Positions 1 through 9,985 of a stretch of DNA of 52,561 nucleotides are shown in pieces. The stretch is taken from the NCBI GenBank assembly GCA_045658305.1, contig JAZOUT010000034.1:1-52561 (forward strand). The letters are read 5' to 3'. Under the pieces are notes generated by a model. That model did no database searches. It saw only the letters and a program-made list of their open reading frames with translations, and was not told the origin of the DNA. This DNA comes from Aphodosoma sp045658305 (lineage in GTDB: Bacteria > Bacteroidota > Bacteroidia > Bacteroidales > Paludibacteraceae). The translations under genes were made by a program, and so were the position numbers. Positions within the stretch are counted from its first letter, which is position 1. Each line of letters starts with the position of its first letter.

Positions 1-101
1 CCCACCCCCAAAAAAACACAATAACTCACCACAAAACCAATCTTTATCACATTTTGCACCATTTTTGCAATAAAAAATATCACTATATAAAATATTTTTT
101 G

Positions 102-110
102 TAACTTTGC
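102..110 (+). promoter_or_regulatory. Bacteroidota -7 promoter element for gapA
   Basis: TAACTTTGC matches the TAnnTTTG -7 consensus of the Bacteroidota primary sigma factor. It lies about 50 bases before the gapA start, which leaves an AT-rich leader of about 45 nt. No clear -33 TTG lies at the usual spacing of about 19 bp. Confidence 0.6.
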
Positions 111-162
111 AGTTCAAAGACAAAAACAACGGAATTTATTAACATTTTAAAATAACAAAACT

Positions 163-1161
163 ATGATTAAACTCGGTATTAACGGTTTCGGCCGTATCGG
201 ACGCATGGTATTCCGCGCTGCTATCCAAAACTTTAGCAACGACATTCAAGTAGTAGGTATCAACGACTTACTCGACCCAGATTATTTAGCTTACATGTTG
301 AAATACGACTCAGTTCATGGTCGTTTCCAAGGCGATGTAACATTCGAAAACAACTACCTCATCGTTAACGGTCAACGCATCCGCTTAACAGCAGAAATGG
401 ACCCAGCTAACCTCAAATGGGACGAAGTAGGTGCCGACGTTGTTGTTGAATCAACAGGTCTTTTCCTCGAAGACGAAAAAGCACGCAAACACATCGCTGC
501 TGGTGCGAAAAAAGTCATCATGTCAGCTCCATCAAAAGATGCTACTCCTATGTTCGTTTATGGTGTAAACCATACTTCATATGCTGGTCAAGATATCATC
601 TCTAATGCATCTTGTACAACTAACTGTCTTGCTCCTATCACAAAAGTATTGAACGATAACTTTGGTGTTGTTAAAGGTCTTATGACAACAGTTCACGCTG
701 CAACTGCAACTCAAAAAACAGTTGACGGTCCATCTAAAAAAGACTGGCGTGGTGGTCGTGGTATCCTCGAAAACATCATCCCATCTTCAACAGGTGCAGC
801 TAAAGCAGTAGGTAAAGTTCTCCCAGAACTCAACGGCAAACTCACAGGTATGTCATTCCGCGTTCCTACATCAGACGTTTCAGTAGTTGACTTAACAGTA
901 GTTCTCGAAAAACCAGCTACTAAAGAAGACATCTGCGCTGCTATGAAAGCTGCTTCTGAAGGCGAATTGAAAGGCGTTCTTGGTTACACTGAAGATGCTG
1001 TTGTTTCAACAGACTTCCGCGGTTGCGCTCTTACATCTATCTTCGATGCTAACGCAGGCATCTCTCTCGACGCCAACTTCGCTAAAGTCGTTTCTTGGTA
1101 CGACAACGAATGGGGCTACTCAAACAAAGTCCTCGAAATGGCTCGCGTTATCATGAAATAA
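163..1161 (+). CDS. gapA: Glyceraldehyde-3-phosphate dehydrogenase (NAD type)
   Basis: This cytoplasmic glycolytic enzyme oxidises and phosphorylates glyceraldehyde-3-phosphate to 1,3-bisphosphoglycerate. The 332-residue length is normal. The N-terminal Rossmann motif INGFGRIGR and the VVGINDL strand end fit NAD binding. The catalytic cysteine lies in SNASCTTNCLAPI near residue 150. The C-terminal WYDNEWGYSNKV signature is intact. The gene stands alone with its own -7 element and a strong hairpin behind it, and it points away from the rod-shape operon. The start at 163 is the only one that keeps the complete MIKLGINGFG beginning. Identification is secure. Confidence 0.98.
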   Translation: MIKLGINGFGRIGRMVFRAAIQNFSNDIQVVGINDLLDPDYLAYMLKYDSVHGRFQGDVTFENNYLIVNGQRIRLTAEMDPANLKWDEVGADVVVESTGLFLEDEKARKHIAAGAKKVIMSAPSKDATPMFVYGVNHTSYAGQDIISNASCTTNCLAPITKVLNDNFGVVKGLMTTVHAATATQKTVDGPSKKDWRGGRGILENIIPSSTGAAKAVGKVLPELNGKLTGMSFRVPTSDVSVVDLTVVLEKPATKEDICAAMKAASEGELKGVLGYTEDAVVSTDFRGCALTSIFDANAGISLDANFAKVVSWYDNEWGYSNKVLEMARVIMK

Positions 1162-1225
1162 TACAGTAAATAAAGCAATAAAATATTAAAAACAATATTT
1201 TTTGCAAAAGCAAAGAATAAACAAC

Positions 1226-1279
1226 AAAATAAATCCAAATCAAATCAAACCTAGTTTGAATGAGATTTGGATTTATTTT
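1226..1279. terminator. Bidirectional terminator between gapA and rodA
   Basis: A 16-base arm (AAAATAAATCCAAATC) is repeated inverted at 1264-1279, with A-rich and T-rich edges on both sides. It sits between the convergent gapA and rodA genes and can end transcripts from either side. Confidence 0.8.
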
Positions 1280-1353
1280 ATTATTTATATAATAACAAAT
1301 AATGATTTAGAATCTTATTGCCAAACAAAACACTACTATATAAAAAAATAACA

Positions 1354-2817
1354 TTAATTTCTTACACGCTCAATACGCATAGTATCAAGCTTCAAGAAAA
1401 GGAACAACAATATAGTAAAACTCAAAAACGAAGAACCTCCATAACTAAAAAACGGAAGAGGAATACCAATAACCGGTACAAGTCCAATTACCATCCCTAC
1501 ATTTATAAATAAATGCATTGCAAATATTCCAACAACCCCATATCCATAAACACGAGTAAAACGATTATCTTGCCGCTCAGCAATAAAAATCAAACGATAC
1601 AAGAAAAAAAGGTAAACCAATAATATTCCAGCACTACCAACAAACCCCCACTCCTCACCTATAGTACAAAAAATAAAGTCAGTATCTTGTTCTGGAACAT
1701 ATTTCAATTTCGTTTGTGTTCCCTGCAAAAATCCTTTACCCCAAAAACCACCCGAACCAATAGCAATACGCGCTTGATTCGTATTATAACCAATACCTGT
1801 CGGATCATCCGCCAAACCTAACAACAACTGAATACGCTTCTGCTGATGAGGTTGCAAAACATCATTAAATATATATTCAGTAGACAAACAATAACCCAAA
1901 CAACCAAACAAAAATAACCCAATAAAAAGATATATCCTCCTCCATTTAACATATGCCAAAATCAACAAATATGTAGCAACACACACAACAATCGCCATCA
2001 TTACATATACTAAATTAAAACGCACAACCCACACAAACAACGGCAATACCACAGCAAAAATAACAATAGGCACAAAAAATAATATAAGCACCAGCTTTTT
2101 ATCATACCGATATACTCGCAAAAACAACAACATTATAACATATGCCAACAAAAGCCCTAAAAATAAGCCCATCGAAGCACCCTCAAATCCAAACAAATAT
2201 ACCTCACTAAAACGCAAAACCACAACAAATAACAACACAGCACAAAAACCTAAAACAGGTATCAAGCCTGGCAAACCTTCACGATAAAGCATAAACACAA
2301 ACGATAAAAATACCAATGCCGACCCAGTCTCACTTTGCGCCACAATAATAACCATTGGCAACAAAATCATCGAACACACTACAGCATAACTCTGCATTGA
2401 TTTTAACTGAAATTGAGGGTGATTCATCACTTTAGCAAGAGCCAATGCCGTTATAAATTTAGAAAATTCAGCAGGTTGAAAACGAAACGAACCTAACTTC
2501 AACCACGAACGAGATCCCTTAACATCTTCCGCAACAAACACAGTTACTATCAATAACAATATTATCAACCCATACAATAAATAAGGCACCGCAATTATTA
2601 AACGACTATCAGTAAACAATATCACCAAAGCCATACAAAAACTAATACACATCCACATAAACTGCATACCAGAACGACAACTCATATCAAATATTGACAT
2701 TTGATCCTCCGATACACTCGCTCCATATATATTCATCCACCCAAACACAACAAGAACGATATAAAAAAATACCGCCCATTTATCTAACGCTTGTATTACA
2801 TTAAAACTTCTTGACAT
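1354..2817 (-). CDS. rodA: Rod-shape SEDS glycosyltransferase RodA
   Basis: SEDS-family peptidoglycan polymerase of the elongasome, an integral membrane protein that works with PBP2. The SEDS hallmarks are visible: FQPAEFSKF in the first third and GIPLPFFSYGGSSFL near the C terminus. At 487 residues it is clearly longer than the roughly 370 residues of E. coli RodA; the extra length is a hydrophobic middle section. The start overlaps the mrdA stop by 17 bases, which argues for translational coupling. It is the last gene of mreB-mreC-mreD-mrdA-rodA. Confidence 0.95.
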   Translation of the reverse strand: MSRSFNVIQALDKWAVFFYIVLVVFGWMNIYGASVSEDQMSIFDMSCRSGMQFMWMCISFCMALVILFTDSRLIIAVPYLLYGLIILLLIVTVFVAEDVKGSRSWLKLGSFRFQPAEFSKFITALALAKVMNHPQFQLKSMQSYAVVCSMILLPMVIIVAQSETGSALVFLSFVFMLYREGLPGLIPVLGFCAVLLFVVVLRFSEVYLFGFEGASMGLFLGLLLAYVIMLLFLRVYRYDKKLVLILFFVPIVIFAVVLPLFVWVVRFNLVYVMMAIVVCVATYLLILAYVKWRRIYLFIGLFLFGCLGYCLSTEYIFNDVLQPHQQKRIQLLLGLADDPTGIGYNTNQARIAIGSGGFWGKGFLQGTQTKLKYVPEQDTDFIFCTIGEEWGFVGSAGILLVYLFFLYRLIFIAERQDNRFTRVYGYGVVGIFAMHLFINVGMVIGLVPVIGIPLPFFSYGGSSFLSFTILLFLFLKLDTMRIERVRN

Positions 2818-4645
2818 CGGGATTTAATACTGTTGTTTTCATTCGATTAAACAAATTTATTTGAGCAATCGTACCATAAAGATATTGCTCCATACAAAGC
2901 ATTGCTATTGGACAAGCCCATTGCGCTCCAAAACCAGCATTTTCAATTACTACAGCAATTGCTATTTGAGGATTCTCACGAGGAGCATATCCAAAAAATA
3001 TTGAGTGCGGCTTACCATGACTATTATCTGTTGTACCTGTCTTACCACACACCGCCAATTCTGGCATTTTATAGTAATGTGCAGTACCATACTCACACAC
3101 ACGCCACATACCCTCTTGCACTATATCATAATGTTCCTCACTAACATTTGCTTCATGCTTATTATCCAAAAGCGAATCACATTTATTCAAATGTGGTGTA
3201 ATATAATAACCTTTATTTGCAATAACCGCAGCTGCATTAGCAAGTTGAATTGGAGTTACCAACACCTCACCCTGCCCAATAGAATTGGAACGAATAGTAA
3301 GAGCTTTCCAGCCACGCTTTCCATAAACTTTATCATATGTCTCTGCACGATATATAGCTCCATCTTTCAATCCATACACATCCGAATCTTCCCACTTAAA
3401 CCCTAATCCAAAACTCAATATATCTTCACGCCAACGGGTATAATTCTCTTTAAACTTTGCATTACCCTCACCATAACCATCTCGCTCAAGCGTTTCTTTA
3501 TATGCCGACCAAAAATATGGATTACAACTCTCTTGTATAGCCTCCTCAAGACCCACCGGCGAACCATGATTGTGAGTACATTTTATCGGTTTTGAAAGTG
3601 GCCCACTACAAGAAAACTTAGTATGACGCGTAATACCTCCATGCTCCAAACAAACCAATGCCTGCAATGTCTTAAATGTCGAACCCGGCGAATAAAGACC
3701 TCCTGTTGCTCTATTAAGGAATGGCTTTGTTGCTTCTTTTTGTAATATTGGATAATACTCCGTACGCAAACGACCTACCAACAACGACGGATTCCATGTA
3801 GGATTAGATGCCATAGCCAAAATCTCACCTGTCCCTGGTTCTATTGCAACAATACTACCTATCTTACCCTGCAACAACTCTTCTGCTATCATCTGCAATT
3901 CAACATCTAATGTAGTAGTAATATCTACACCCGAGATAGGCATTTTATCATATTCACCATCTTTATATTTTCCTTGAATACGACCACGTGAATCTCGCAA
4001 AAGAACTTCTACTCCATTCACTCCTCTCAACTCTTTCTCATACGTCAATTCCAAACCTTCCGAACCTGCATAATCTCCAGCACGATAATAATCATCACGT
4101 TCAATTTGTCTCTTACTAACCTCACCAATAGAACCTAAAACATGAGCACCACAAGGATAATTATAATTACGTAATGTCCTATTTTGAATCGTAAAACCTG
4201 AAAATTTACGCAAATGCTCTTGCAACATAGCATAATCTTCTGGCGACAATTGAGTCATAAACCGTTGTGGAATAAGAGCAGAATAACCATGTCTACCTTT
4301 AACAATTTCCATACGCTCACAAAATTGCTCATACGTAATCCCCAACAATCCACAAAACTCCAATGTATCAATAGGAGAACCTGCCTTTTCCTGATTGCGC
4401 AACTCTTTCATTGTCACCATTAAATCATAAGTCGGTTGATTATATACCAACAACTTTCCATTACGATCATATATCAATCCACGAGGTGCATAGAGAGTCT
4501 TATGATAAAATGCATTACCTACAGCATCTTCAGTATAATCCTCATATAATTGCAATTGAGCCAACCTACCTATGAACAAAACCACAAATAGTGCCAGCAC
4601 AATATAAATTCCAACACTTCTATCTTTATATTTATCGTTAAGCAT
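2801..4645 (-). CDS. mrdA: Penicillin-binding protein 2 (elongasome transpeptidase)
   Basis: Class B PBP that cross-links peptidoglycan during lateral wall growth. There is one N-terminal membrane segment (residues about 10-30), then the PBP dimerisation domain, then the transpeptidase. The three active-site motifs are present: SxxK in SPGSTFKTL, SxN in ESCNPYFW, and KTG in CGKTGTTDN. The length of 614 residues is normal. It follows mreD by 72 bases and overlaps rodA. The order MreBCD-PBP2-RodA is the classical rod-shape operon. Confidence 0.95.
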   Translation of the reverse strand: MLNDKYKDRSVGIYIVLALFVVLFIGRLAQLQLYEDYTEDAVGNAFYHKTLYAPRGLIYDRNGKLLVYNQPTYDLMVTMKELRNQEKAGSPIDTLEFCGLLGITYEQFCERMEIVKGRHGYSALIPQRFMTQLSPEDYAMLQEHLRKFSGFTIQNRTLRNYNYPCGAHVLGSIGEVSKRQIERDDYYRAGDYAGSEGLELTYEKELRGVNGVEVLLRDSRGRIQGKYKDGEYDKMPISGVDITTTLDVELQMIAEELLQGKIGSIVAIEPGTGEILAMASNPTWNPSLLVGRLRTEYYPILQKEATKPFLNRATGGLYSPGSTFKTLQALVCLEHGGITRHTKFSCSGPLSKPIKCTHNHGSPVGLEEAIQESCNPYFWSAYKETLERDGYGEGNAKFKENYTRWREDILSFGLGFKWEDSDVYGLKDGAIYRAETYDKVYGKRGWKALTIRSNSIGQGEVLVTPIQLANAAAVIANKGYYITPHLNKCDSLLDNKHEANVSEEHYDIVQEGMWRVCEYGTAHYYKMPELAVCGKTGTTDNSHGKPHSIFFGYAPRENPQIAIAVVIENAGFGAQWACPIAMLCMEQYLYGTIAQINLFNRMKTTVLNPDVKKF

Positions 4646-4717
4646 CTTTATTTAATTTTAACACCTAAAGGCTCAAAAAATTTCTGTGATAATATATAAA
4701 CCCTATTACCCTATAAA

Positions 4718-5209
4718 CTATTTCCTTACTTTTTCTAAAGTAAAAATTAACAAAATAGTTATCACTAAACTAACTAAAGTTTTAAACACCACAACTCCAA
4801 AATATTGGAATGAAAAAGCCTCAAGTGTAAACAAAGATAAATGATGAATAAACACCATCAGTACAATATATTTCACATAGTTTACTCCCATTGTACGAAA
4901 ACGAGGCATCACCTTATCCAACTCCTCCTGAGTTGATACTATACTAAATATATATGGTCGTAAAAAAGCAACCAACGTAGTTGCCATTGCATGAATACCC
5001 CATGTATTAGAAAAAGCATCTATAACCAAACCAAGAAAAAAACCAGTAAAAATCAACGAAATACGATTCGTATGTATTGGTAATGCAATTATAAAATAAA
5101 TATACAAAAACGGATTTATAATACTCGCTATTTCTATATTGTTAAGCAACAAAACCTGCAATAACACCAATCCAATAAACCAAGATAAAAACTCTACAAC
5201 ATTTTTCAT
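4718..5209 (-). CDS. mreD: Rod shape-determining protein MreD
   Basis: A small, very hydrophobic protein of 163 residues with about five membrane segments, typical of the MreD inner-membrane subunit of the elongasome. Its start overlaps the mreC stop by 4 bases (ATGA). MreD is poorly conserved in sequence, so the assignment rests on size, hydrophobicity and its place between mreC and mrdA. Confidence 0.85.
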   Translation of the reverse strand: MKNVVEFLSWFIGLVLLQVLLLNNIEIASIINPFLYIYFIIALPIHTNRISLIFTGFFLGLVIDAFSNTWGIHAMATTLVAFLRPYIFSIVSTQEELDKVMPRFRTMGVNYVKYIVLMVFIHHLSLFTLEAFSFQYFGVVVFKTLVSLVITILLIFTLEKVRK

Positions 5210-6033
5210 TTCTCTAATGATTTTTGAAGATTCAACAACTCATTCTGATTCTCAAAAGCAAACACCGTCACATACGTCAACGACTGAAAATCAACAGCAA
5301 GAGTAACATCTATATCACAATACATTGTATTCTCCACAACAGTAGCTTTATCTACAACGCCTATCATCATACCATCAGGAAATATTGCAGAAAAACCACT
5401 TGTAACAATCGTATCTCCCGCCACAACATTTACGTGATTTGGTATTTCATATAATTTAGCTTTCAATGGACTTTTCCCATTCCACTTTACAGAACCTAAT
5501 TGATTATTACCTTTTATTTTTGCACTTATCACTTGCTCAGGATTTATAATAGGCAATACAACAGCATAATTTTCACTTACACGTTGCACCACCCCAACTA
5601 CTCCTTGTGGCGCAAATACACCCATATCTTCCTCTATGCCATGTGCACTACCTTTATCTATAATTATATAATTTTGCAAATCATACACACTATTATAAAC
5701 TACTTTTGCCGATAAATAATTTTCTTCACTTAAAACACTAACACTATCAGCAGCTTGCAATTGGCAATTTGATATCTCTTTATACAAACGAGCATTCTCA
5801 TCCGCCAAATATTTATTTGTCTCTACCAAACCAAAATATTCAGTAACAGAATTAGTAATAGCATATATCCATGCAGATAAAGTTGTTGCACTTCGAAAAG
5901 CAACAGATCGTTGCAAATCATTTTTATTCACAACAAGTCCAAATGCCAACACCTCCAATACAACAAAGATAATGACAGTCAAATATTTATAAAAAAACTC
6001 TAAAATTTTATTCATTTTCAATAAAAAAGACAA
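5206..6033 (-). CDS. mreC: Rod shape-determining protein MreC
   Basis: Periplasmic elongasome protein that activates PBP2/RodA. It has one N-terminal membrane anchor (about residues 15-35), a short helical stretch near residues 65-90 (ETNKYLADENARLYKEI), then the beta-rich MreC core with GVVGVVQRVSENYAVVLPII and VVAGDTIVTSGFSAIFPDG. The length of 275 residues is usual. It overlaps mreD by 4 bases and is separated from mreB by 61 bases that hold an inverted repeat. Confidence 0.93.
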   Translation of the reverse strand: MSFLLKMNKILEFFYKYLTVIIFVVLEVLAFGLVVNKNDLQRSVAFRSATTLSAWIYAITNSVTEYFGLVETNKYLADENARLYKEISNCQLQAADSVSVLSEENYLSAKVVYNSVYDLQNYIIIDKGSAHGIEEDMGVFAPQGVVGVVQRVSENYAVVLPIINPEQVISAKIKGNNQLGSVKWNGKSPLKAKLYEIPNHVNVVAGDTIVTSGFSAIFPDGMMIGVVDKATVVENTMYCDIDVTLAVDFQSLTYVTVFAFENQNELLNLQKSLEK

Positions 6034-6037
6034 AAGA

Positions 6038-6073
6038 ACAGAAGAACAAAATTATGTTCTTATGTTCTTCTGT
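6038..6073. repeat. Inverted repeat ACAGAAGAACA / TGTTCTTCTGT in the mreB-mreC gap
   Basis: Perfect 11-base arms separated by 14 bases form a hairpin inside the rod-shape operon. The same arm pair occurs again at 50820-50892 between the fumarase and pssA genes, so this is a dispersed repeat and not a gene-specific terminator. It could attenuate mreC relative to mreB or protect an mRNA 3' end. Confidence 0.6.
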
Positions 6074-6094
6074 CTACTAATATTCATTCTATAT

Positions 6095-7117
6095 TCAACG
6101 TAATAAGAAACGGAATCTATCAACATTCTTAAGAGCAATACCTGTACCTCGAGCCACTGCACGCAATGGATCATCTGCCACATGAAATTGAATTTGAATC
6201 TTATCTGTCAAACGTTTAGCCAAACCTCTCAACAATGCACCGCCACCAGCAAGATAAATACCTTTATCAATCAAATCAGCATACAACTCTGGAGGAGTTT
6301 CTCCCAACGCAGCAAGAATCGCAGTTTCTATTTTTACAATTGTCTTATCTAAGCAATGCGCAATCTCTTGATACGACACTGGCACTTCCATTGGCAAACC
6401 TGTCACACGATTAGGTCCACGCACAATCATATCTTGCGGTGCCTCATCCCCCAAATCAATCAACGCCGAACCTACTTGCTTCTTAATACGCTCAGCCATC
6501 ACCTCACTGACACGAATATTATGTTGCCTAAACATATATTCTACAATATCTTGAGTAAAAGCATCACCTGCAACACGAAGCGATTTATCAGTCACAATAC
6601 CACCAAGCGAAATAACCGCAATCTCCGTAGTACCACCACCTATATCAACAACCATATTTCCTTCCGGTGCTTCAACATCAAGACCAATACCCAATGCCGC
6701 AGCCATAGGCTCGAAAATCATATACACATCTCGCCCACCTGCATGTTCTGCCGAGTCACGCACCGCACGAATTTCAACCTCAGTACTTCCCGATGGAATA
6801 CCAATAACCATACGCAATGATGGAGTAAAGATATGACCCTTATTCGGAATCATCTTAATTAAACCACGAATCAACAATTCAGCTGCATGGAAGTCCGCAA
6901 TCACACCATCACGCAAAGGTCGAACAGTATAAATATTAGGATTCTCTTTGCCTCGCATTTGTGCCGCTATAGATCCTATCGCTTCCAATTTTTCCGAACG
7001 CTTATCCAACGCCACAACAGACGGCTGATCTACCACGATTTTATCATTGTGAATAATGACCGTATTCGCAGTTCCCAAGTCCATCGCTATCTCTTGTGTC
7101 AACGAAAAAATACCCAT
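6095..7117 (-). CDS. mreB: Rod shape-determining protein MreB (actin homologue)
   Basis: Bacterial actin that forms membrane-bound filaments and orients the elongasome. Actin-fold signatures are clear: the phosphate 1 loop MDLGTANTVI, phosphate 2 VVDIGGGTTEIAVI and the adenosine motif YLAGGGALLRGL. The length of 340 residues is normal. It is the first gene of the rod-shape operon, with a -7 element about 120 bases upstream. The leader between them holds short AATTAGTAGTTAGTAA-like repeats. Confidence 0.98.
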   Translation of the reverse strand: MGIFSLTQEIAMDLGTANTVIIHNDKIVVDQPSVVALDKRSEKLEAIGSIAAQMRGKENPNIYTVRPLRDGVIADFHAAELLIRGLIKMIPNKGHIFTPSLRMVIGIPSGSTEVEIRAVRDSAEHAGGRDVYMIFEPMAAALGIGLDVEAPEGNMVVDIGGGTTEIAVISLGGIVTDKSLRVAGDAFTQDIVEYMFRQHNIRVSEVMAERIKKQVGSALIDLGDEAPQDMIVRGPNRVTGLPMEVPVSYQEIAHCLDKTIVKIETAILAALGETPPELYADLIDKGIYLAGGGALLRGLAKRLTDKIQIQFHVADDPLRAVARGTGIALKNVDRFRFLLR

Positions 7118-7235
7118 TTCCTTTAATTTGTAATTTGTAATTAGTAGTTAGTAATGAAAGTCTCAATTATCAACAAAGTATTTAACATCTAAACCGTTAA
7201 TAACTAATAACTAATCATTAATCATTATTTCAACT

Positions 7236-7244
7236 GCAAAGTTA
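7236..7244 (-). promoter_or_regulatory. -7 promoter element for the mreB operon
   Basis: Read on the minus strand this is TAACTTTGC, a TAnnTTTG match identical to the gapA element. It precedes mreB by about 120 bases and likely drives the whole mre-mrdA-rodA operon. Confidence 0.65.
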
Positions 7245-7278
7245 CAAAAAAATCACACAAAAAGCAACACTTTCTATC

Positions 7279-8778
7279 CTATTTTTTTACACATTTTTTT
7301 AACACTGGTATCTCGCTCAATGGCAAATCTTTCTTCACCAAATAAACCAAAAATACCAACAGCAACACAGTGCGATAACCCATTCTCAACCAGAAGTTTG
7401 GCACTTCAACCGCCGTTCCTACAACCCACAATCCCGCAGTCAACAAAACATACACGCCTATACTCTTCAACGGATACGACACTGCATAATATTTTTGTCC
7501 GATAAAATAGCTCAACAACATCATCACTACATAACTCACCAACGAAGCACTCGCACTTGCCCAATAACTATATCGTGGTACAAACAGCACATTAATAATC
7601 AGCGTAATCACAAATCCCACAATCGAAAACCATGCACCCCATATCGTTTTATCAATCAACTTATACCACAACGACAAATTATAAACCACGCCTTGCACCA
7701 AATACGTTATCAACACAATCGGTATTATCTGCAACCCCTCACGATACTGAGGCCCAAGCACATACTGAAACACATCCATATAAAACACCATACCTAAAAA
7801 TATCAACAACGCCGCAATTATATAATATTTCATAGCATCGGCATAACTCTCCTTGCTATCCCTACTGCCATGCTTTGCAAACACAAATGGCTCATACGCA
7901 AACCTAAACGCATACGTAAACATCATCATTATCATCGCTATCTTAAAACTTGCTCCATATATACCCAATTGGCGCATACCCTCTTCTGCATCAGGATATA
8001 CCATCGGAAATATAATCTTATCCACTGTCTGATTCATAATACCCGCAATACCCAACAACAACAGTGGCAAACTATATCCCAACATCCTCTTCAACAACGC
8101 CCAATCAAACGTCCACTTACCCACAAACACAAACGGCAACAACACCACCGTAACCGACACAGTAGATATCACATTCGACACAAATATATATCCCACACCA
8201 TACGAAGGATTATAAAACCAATCTATCAACTCTGGCTTCCAATCCATTATCATCGGACATCCCACCAAAAAGAACAAATTACACCCGATGTTCACGAATA
8301 TCATAAACAATTTCAACGCCGCAAAGGTCAAAGGCCGATTCTTATATCGCAAATAACTGAACGGAATACTATCAAACGCATCCATCGCCACCGCCACACC
8401 AAGCATAGCAATAAACTCAGTATGAGCACCATAACCCATCAAATCCGCAACATTCTGCTGAAATAACAAACACAACACAGCAAACACCGTCGACGTCACA
8501 GCCAACGATGTCAACGTAGTGCTATACACCCTATTCGTCTTTTTTTCATCCTCGGAATCATTATTCACAAAACGGAAAAATCCCGTCTCCATCCCATAGG
8601 TCAATATGATGATAACCAACGCAGTCCAAGCATAAAGATTAGTTACAATCCCATACTCCGACGCATCAGCCAACACATAACTATACAATGGCACCAAGCA
8701 CCAATTCAAAAACTTACCCACAATACTACTCAATCCATAAATCGCAGTCTCCTTTGCCAACTGTTTCAATCCTGCCAT
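7279..8778 (-). CDS. Oligosaccharide flippase / polysaccharide biosynthesis membrane protein
   Basis: An inner-membrane protein of 499 residues with about 12-14 predicted hydrophobic segments, of the MATE/MOP-type polysaccharide flippase superfamily (Wzx/RfbX-like). The N-terminal KETAIYGLSSIVGKFLNWCL is typical of this family, as are the repeated pairs of membrane helices. It presumably moves a lipid-linked glycan across the inner membrane. No glycosyltransferases lie nearby, so the substrate cannot be deduced. It lies downstream of ruvB but is separated by about 160 bases of repeat DNA. Confidence 0.8.
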   Translation of the reverse strand: MAGLKQLAKETAIYGLSSIVGKFLNWCLVPLYSYVLADASEYGIVTNLYAWTALVIIILTYGMETGFFRFVNNDSEDEKKTNRVYSTTLTSLAVTSTVFAVLCLLFQQNVADLMGYGAHTEFIAMLGVAVAMDAFDSIPFSYLRYKNRPLTFAALKLFMIFVNIGCNLFFLVGCPMIMDWKPELIDWFYNPSYGVGYIFVSNVISTVSVTVVLLPFVFVGKWTFDWALLKRMLGYSLPLLLLGIAGIMNQTVDKIIFPMVYPDAEEGMRQLGIYGASFKIAMIMMMFTYAFRFAYEPFVFAKHGSRDSKESYADAMKYYIIAALLIFLGMVFYMDVFQYVLGPQYREGLQIIPIVLITYLVQGVVYNLSLWYKLIDKTIWGAWFSIVGFVITLIINVLFVPRYSYWASASASLVSYVVMMLLSYFIGQKYYAVSYPLKSIGVYVLLTAGLWVVGTAVEVPNFWLRMGYRTVLLLVFLVYLVKKDLPLSEIPVLKKCVKK

Positions 8779-8803
8779 AATTCAATAAAAATATCCAGTC
8801 AAT

Positions 8804-8827
8804 AATTCTCAACTCTCAATTCTCAAA
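8804..8827. repeat. Low-complexity repeat of the AATTCTCA family
   Basis: A short run of the heptad-like unit AATTCTC. The same unit, in either orientation, occurs at 15042-15074 inside topB, 26970-27004 inside a signal peptide, and 37405-37441. It lies in the gap between the flippase and ruvB. Confidence 0.6.
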
Positions 8828-8940
8828 TACACACTGAGAGTGTGTATTCAATCCTAAAAATTCCAAAATTTAAATATAGGATACAGCATACTGCAAGCAA
8901 CCCTCAAGCAACCCCAAAAAATACACACTCACAGTGTGTA
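8826..8940. repeat. Hairpin-bracketed dispersed element, copy 1
   Basis: Each end is a small palindrome: AATACACACT gag AGTGTGTATT on the left and TACACACT cac AGTGTGTA on the right. The core between them includes GGATACAGCATACTGCAAGC. A second copy in reverse orientation is at 16423-16540, and a diverged copy is at 37591-37695. The right hairpin ends one base before the ruvB stop codon and may serve as its terminator. Confidence 0.8.
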
Positions 8941-8941
8941 C

Positions 8942-9967
8942 TCAATCAAAAAGCGTCTGCTCCAAATCCCCTCTCGTTCTCCCAAGATGCTTATATGCCA
9001 ATTCGGTCACCTCACGACCACGAGGAGTTCTTTTTATGAAACCCTCTTTAATCAAAAATGGCTCATACACCTCCTCAATCGTACCCGCATCCTCACTCAT
9101 TGCTGTCGCAATCGTAGTCAATCCCACAGGGCCGCCTTTGAATTTATCAATCATCGTCAACAATATCTTATTGTCGATTTCATCCAATCCATAACGGTCG
9201 ATATTCAACGCCTCAAGCGCATAACACGCTATCGTGCGGTCAATTCTACCACTACCCTTCACTTGAGCAAAGTCGCGCACACGGCGCAACAAAGCATTCG
9301 CAATACGAGGCGTACCCCTACTGCGACGCGCAATCTCCACCGCCGCTTCTCGCACAATAGGCACTTGCATAATAGCCGCCGAACGATTGATGATATTCAC
9401 CAACACCTCATCATCATAGTATTCAAAGTGGCAATTTATACCAAAACGCGCACGCAACGGAGCAGTCAAAAGTCCACTACGCGTCGTAGCCCCAATCAAC
9501 GTAAACGGCTCCAACTCAATCTGCACCGACCTTGCCGAAGGACCTTTATCAATCATAATATCAATACGATAGTCCTCCATTGCCGAGTACAAATACTCCT
9601 CCACCACCGGACTCAAACGATGTATCTCGTCAATAAACAACACATCGTTTCGCTCCAACGACGTAAGTAGTCCTGCCAAATCGCCCGGTTTATCAAGCAC
9701 CGGACCCGATGTCAACTTAAATCCTACGCCCAACTCATTGGCTATAATATTACTCAACGTAGTCTTACCCAAGCCCGGAGGTCCGTGCAACAATGTGTGG
9801 TCAAGACTCTCACCACGCATACGCGCCGCTTGAACAAAGATGCTGAGGTTCTCAACCACTTTGTCCTGTCCCGCAAAATCGTCAAACGACAACGGACGCA
9901 ACGCCTTATCCAAATCACCCTCAGCCTCTCGCTTCGGATTATGTATATCAAATTCACTCATAATCAA
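8942..9967 (-). CDS. ruvB: Holliday junction branch migration helicase RuvB
   Basis: Hexameric AAA+ motor that drives branch migration with RuvA at Holliday junctions. Walker A is GPPGLGKTTLS, Walker B is LFIDEIHRL, and sensor 1 is IGATTRSGLLT. The C-terminal winged helix contains RTPRGREVTELAYKHL. The length of 341 residues is normal. It follows the ABC ATPase gene by 18 bases, so the two are probably one transcript. Its stop codon is immediately next to a hairpin of a dispersed repeat. Confidence 0.98.
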   Translation of the reverse strand: MIMSEFDIHNPKREAEGDLDKALRPLSFDDFAGQDKVVENLSIFVQAARMRGESLDHTLLHGPPGLGKTTLSNIIANELGVGFKLTSGPVLDKPGDLAGLLTSLERNDVLFIDEIHRLSPVVEEYLYSAMEDYRIDIMIDKGPSARSVQIELEPFTLIGATTRSGLLTAPLRARFGINCHFEYYDDEVLVNIINRSAAIMQVPIVREAAVEIARRSRGTPRIANALLRRVRDFAQVKGSGRIDRTIACYALEALNIDRYGLDEIDNKILLTMIDKFKGGPVGLTTIATAMSEDAGTIEEVYEPFLIKEGFIKRTPRGREVTELAYKHLGRTRGDLEQTLFD

Positions 9968-9985
9968 TTAATAATTAAGAATTCC

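Noticed and set aside
1318..1512. Plus-strand open frame at the 3' end of rodA
   Set aside because: Lysine/threonine-rich translation of AT-rich antisense DNA, overlapping the conserved end of rodA.
8936..9670. Plus-strand open frame of 244 codons opposite ruvB
   Set aside because: Antisense shadow; ruvB motifs on the minus strand are complete.
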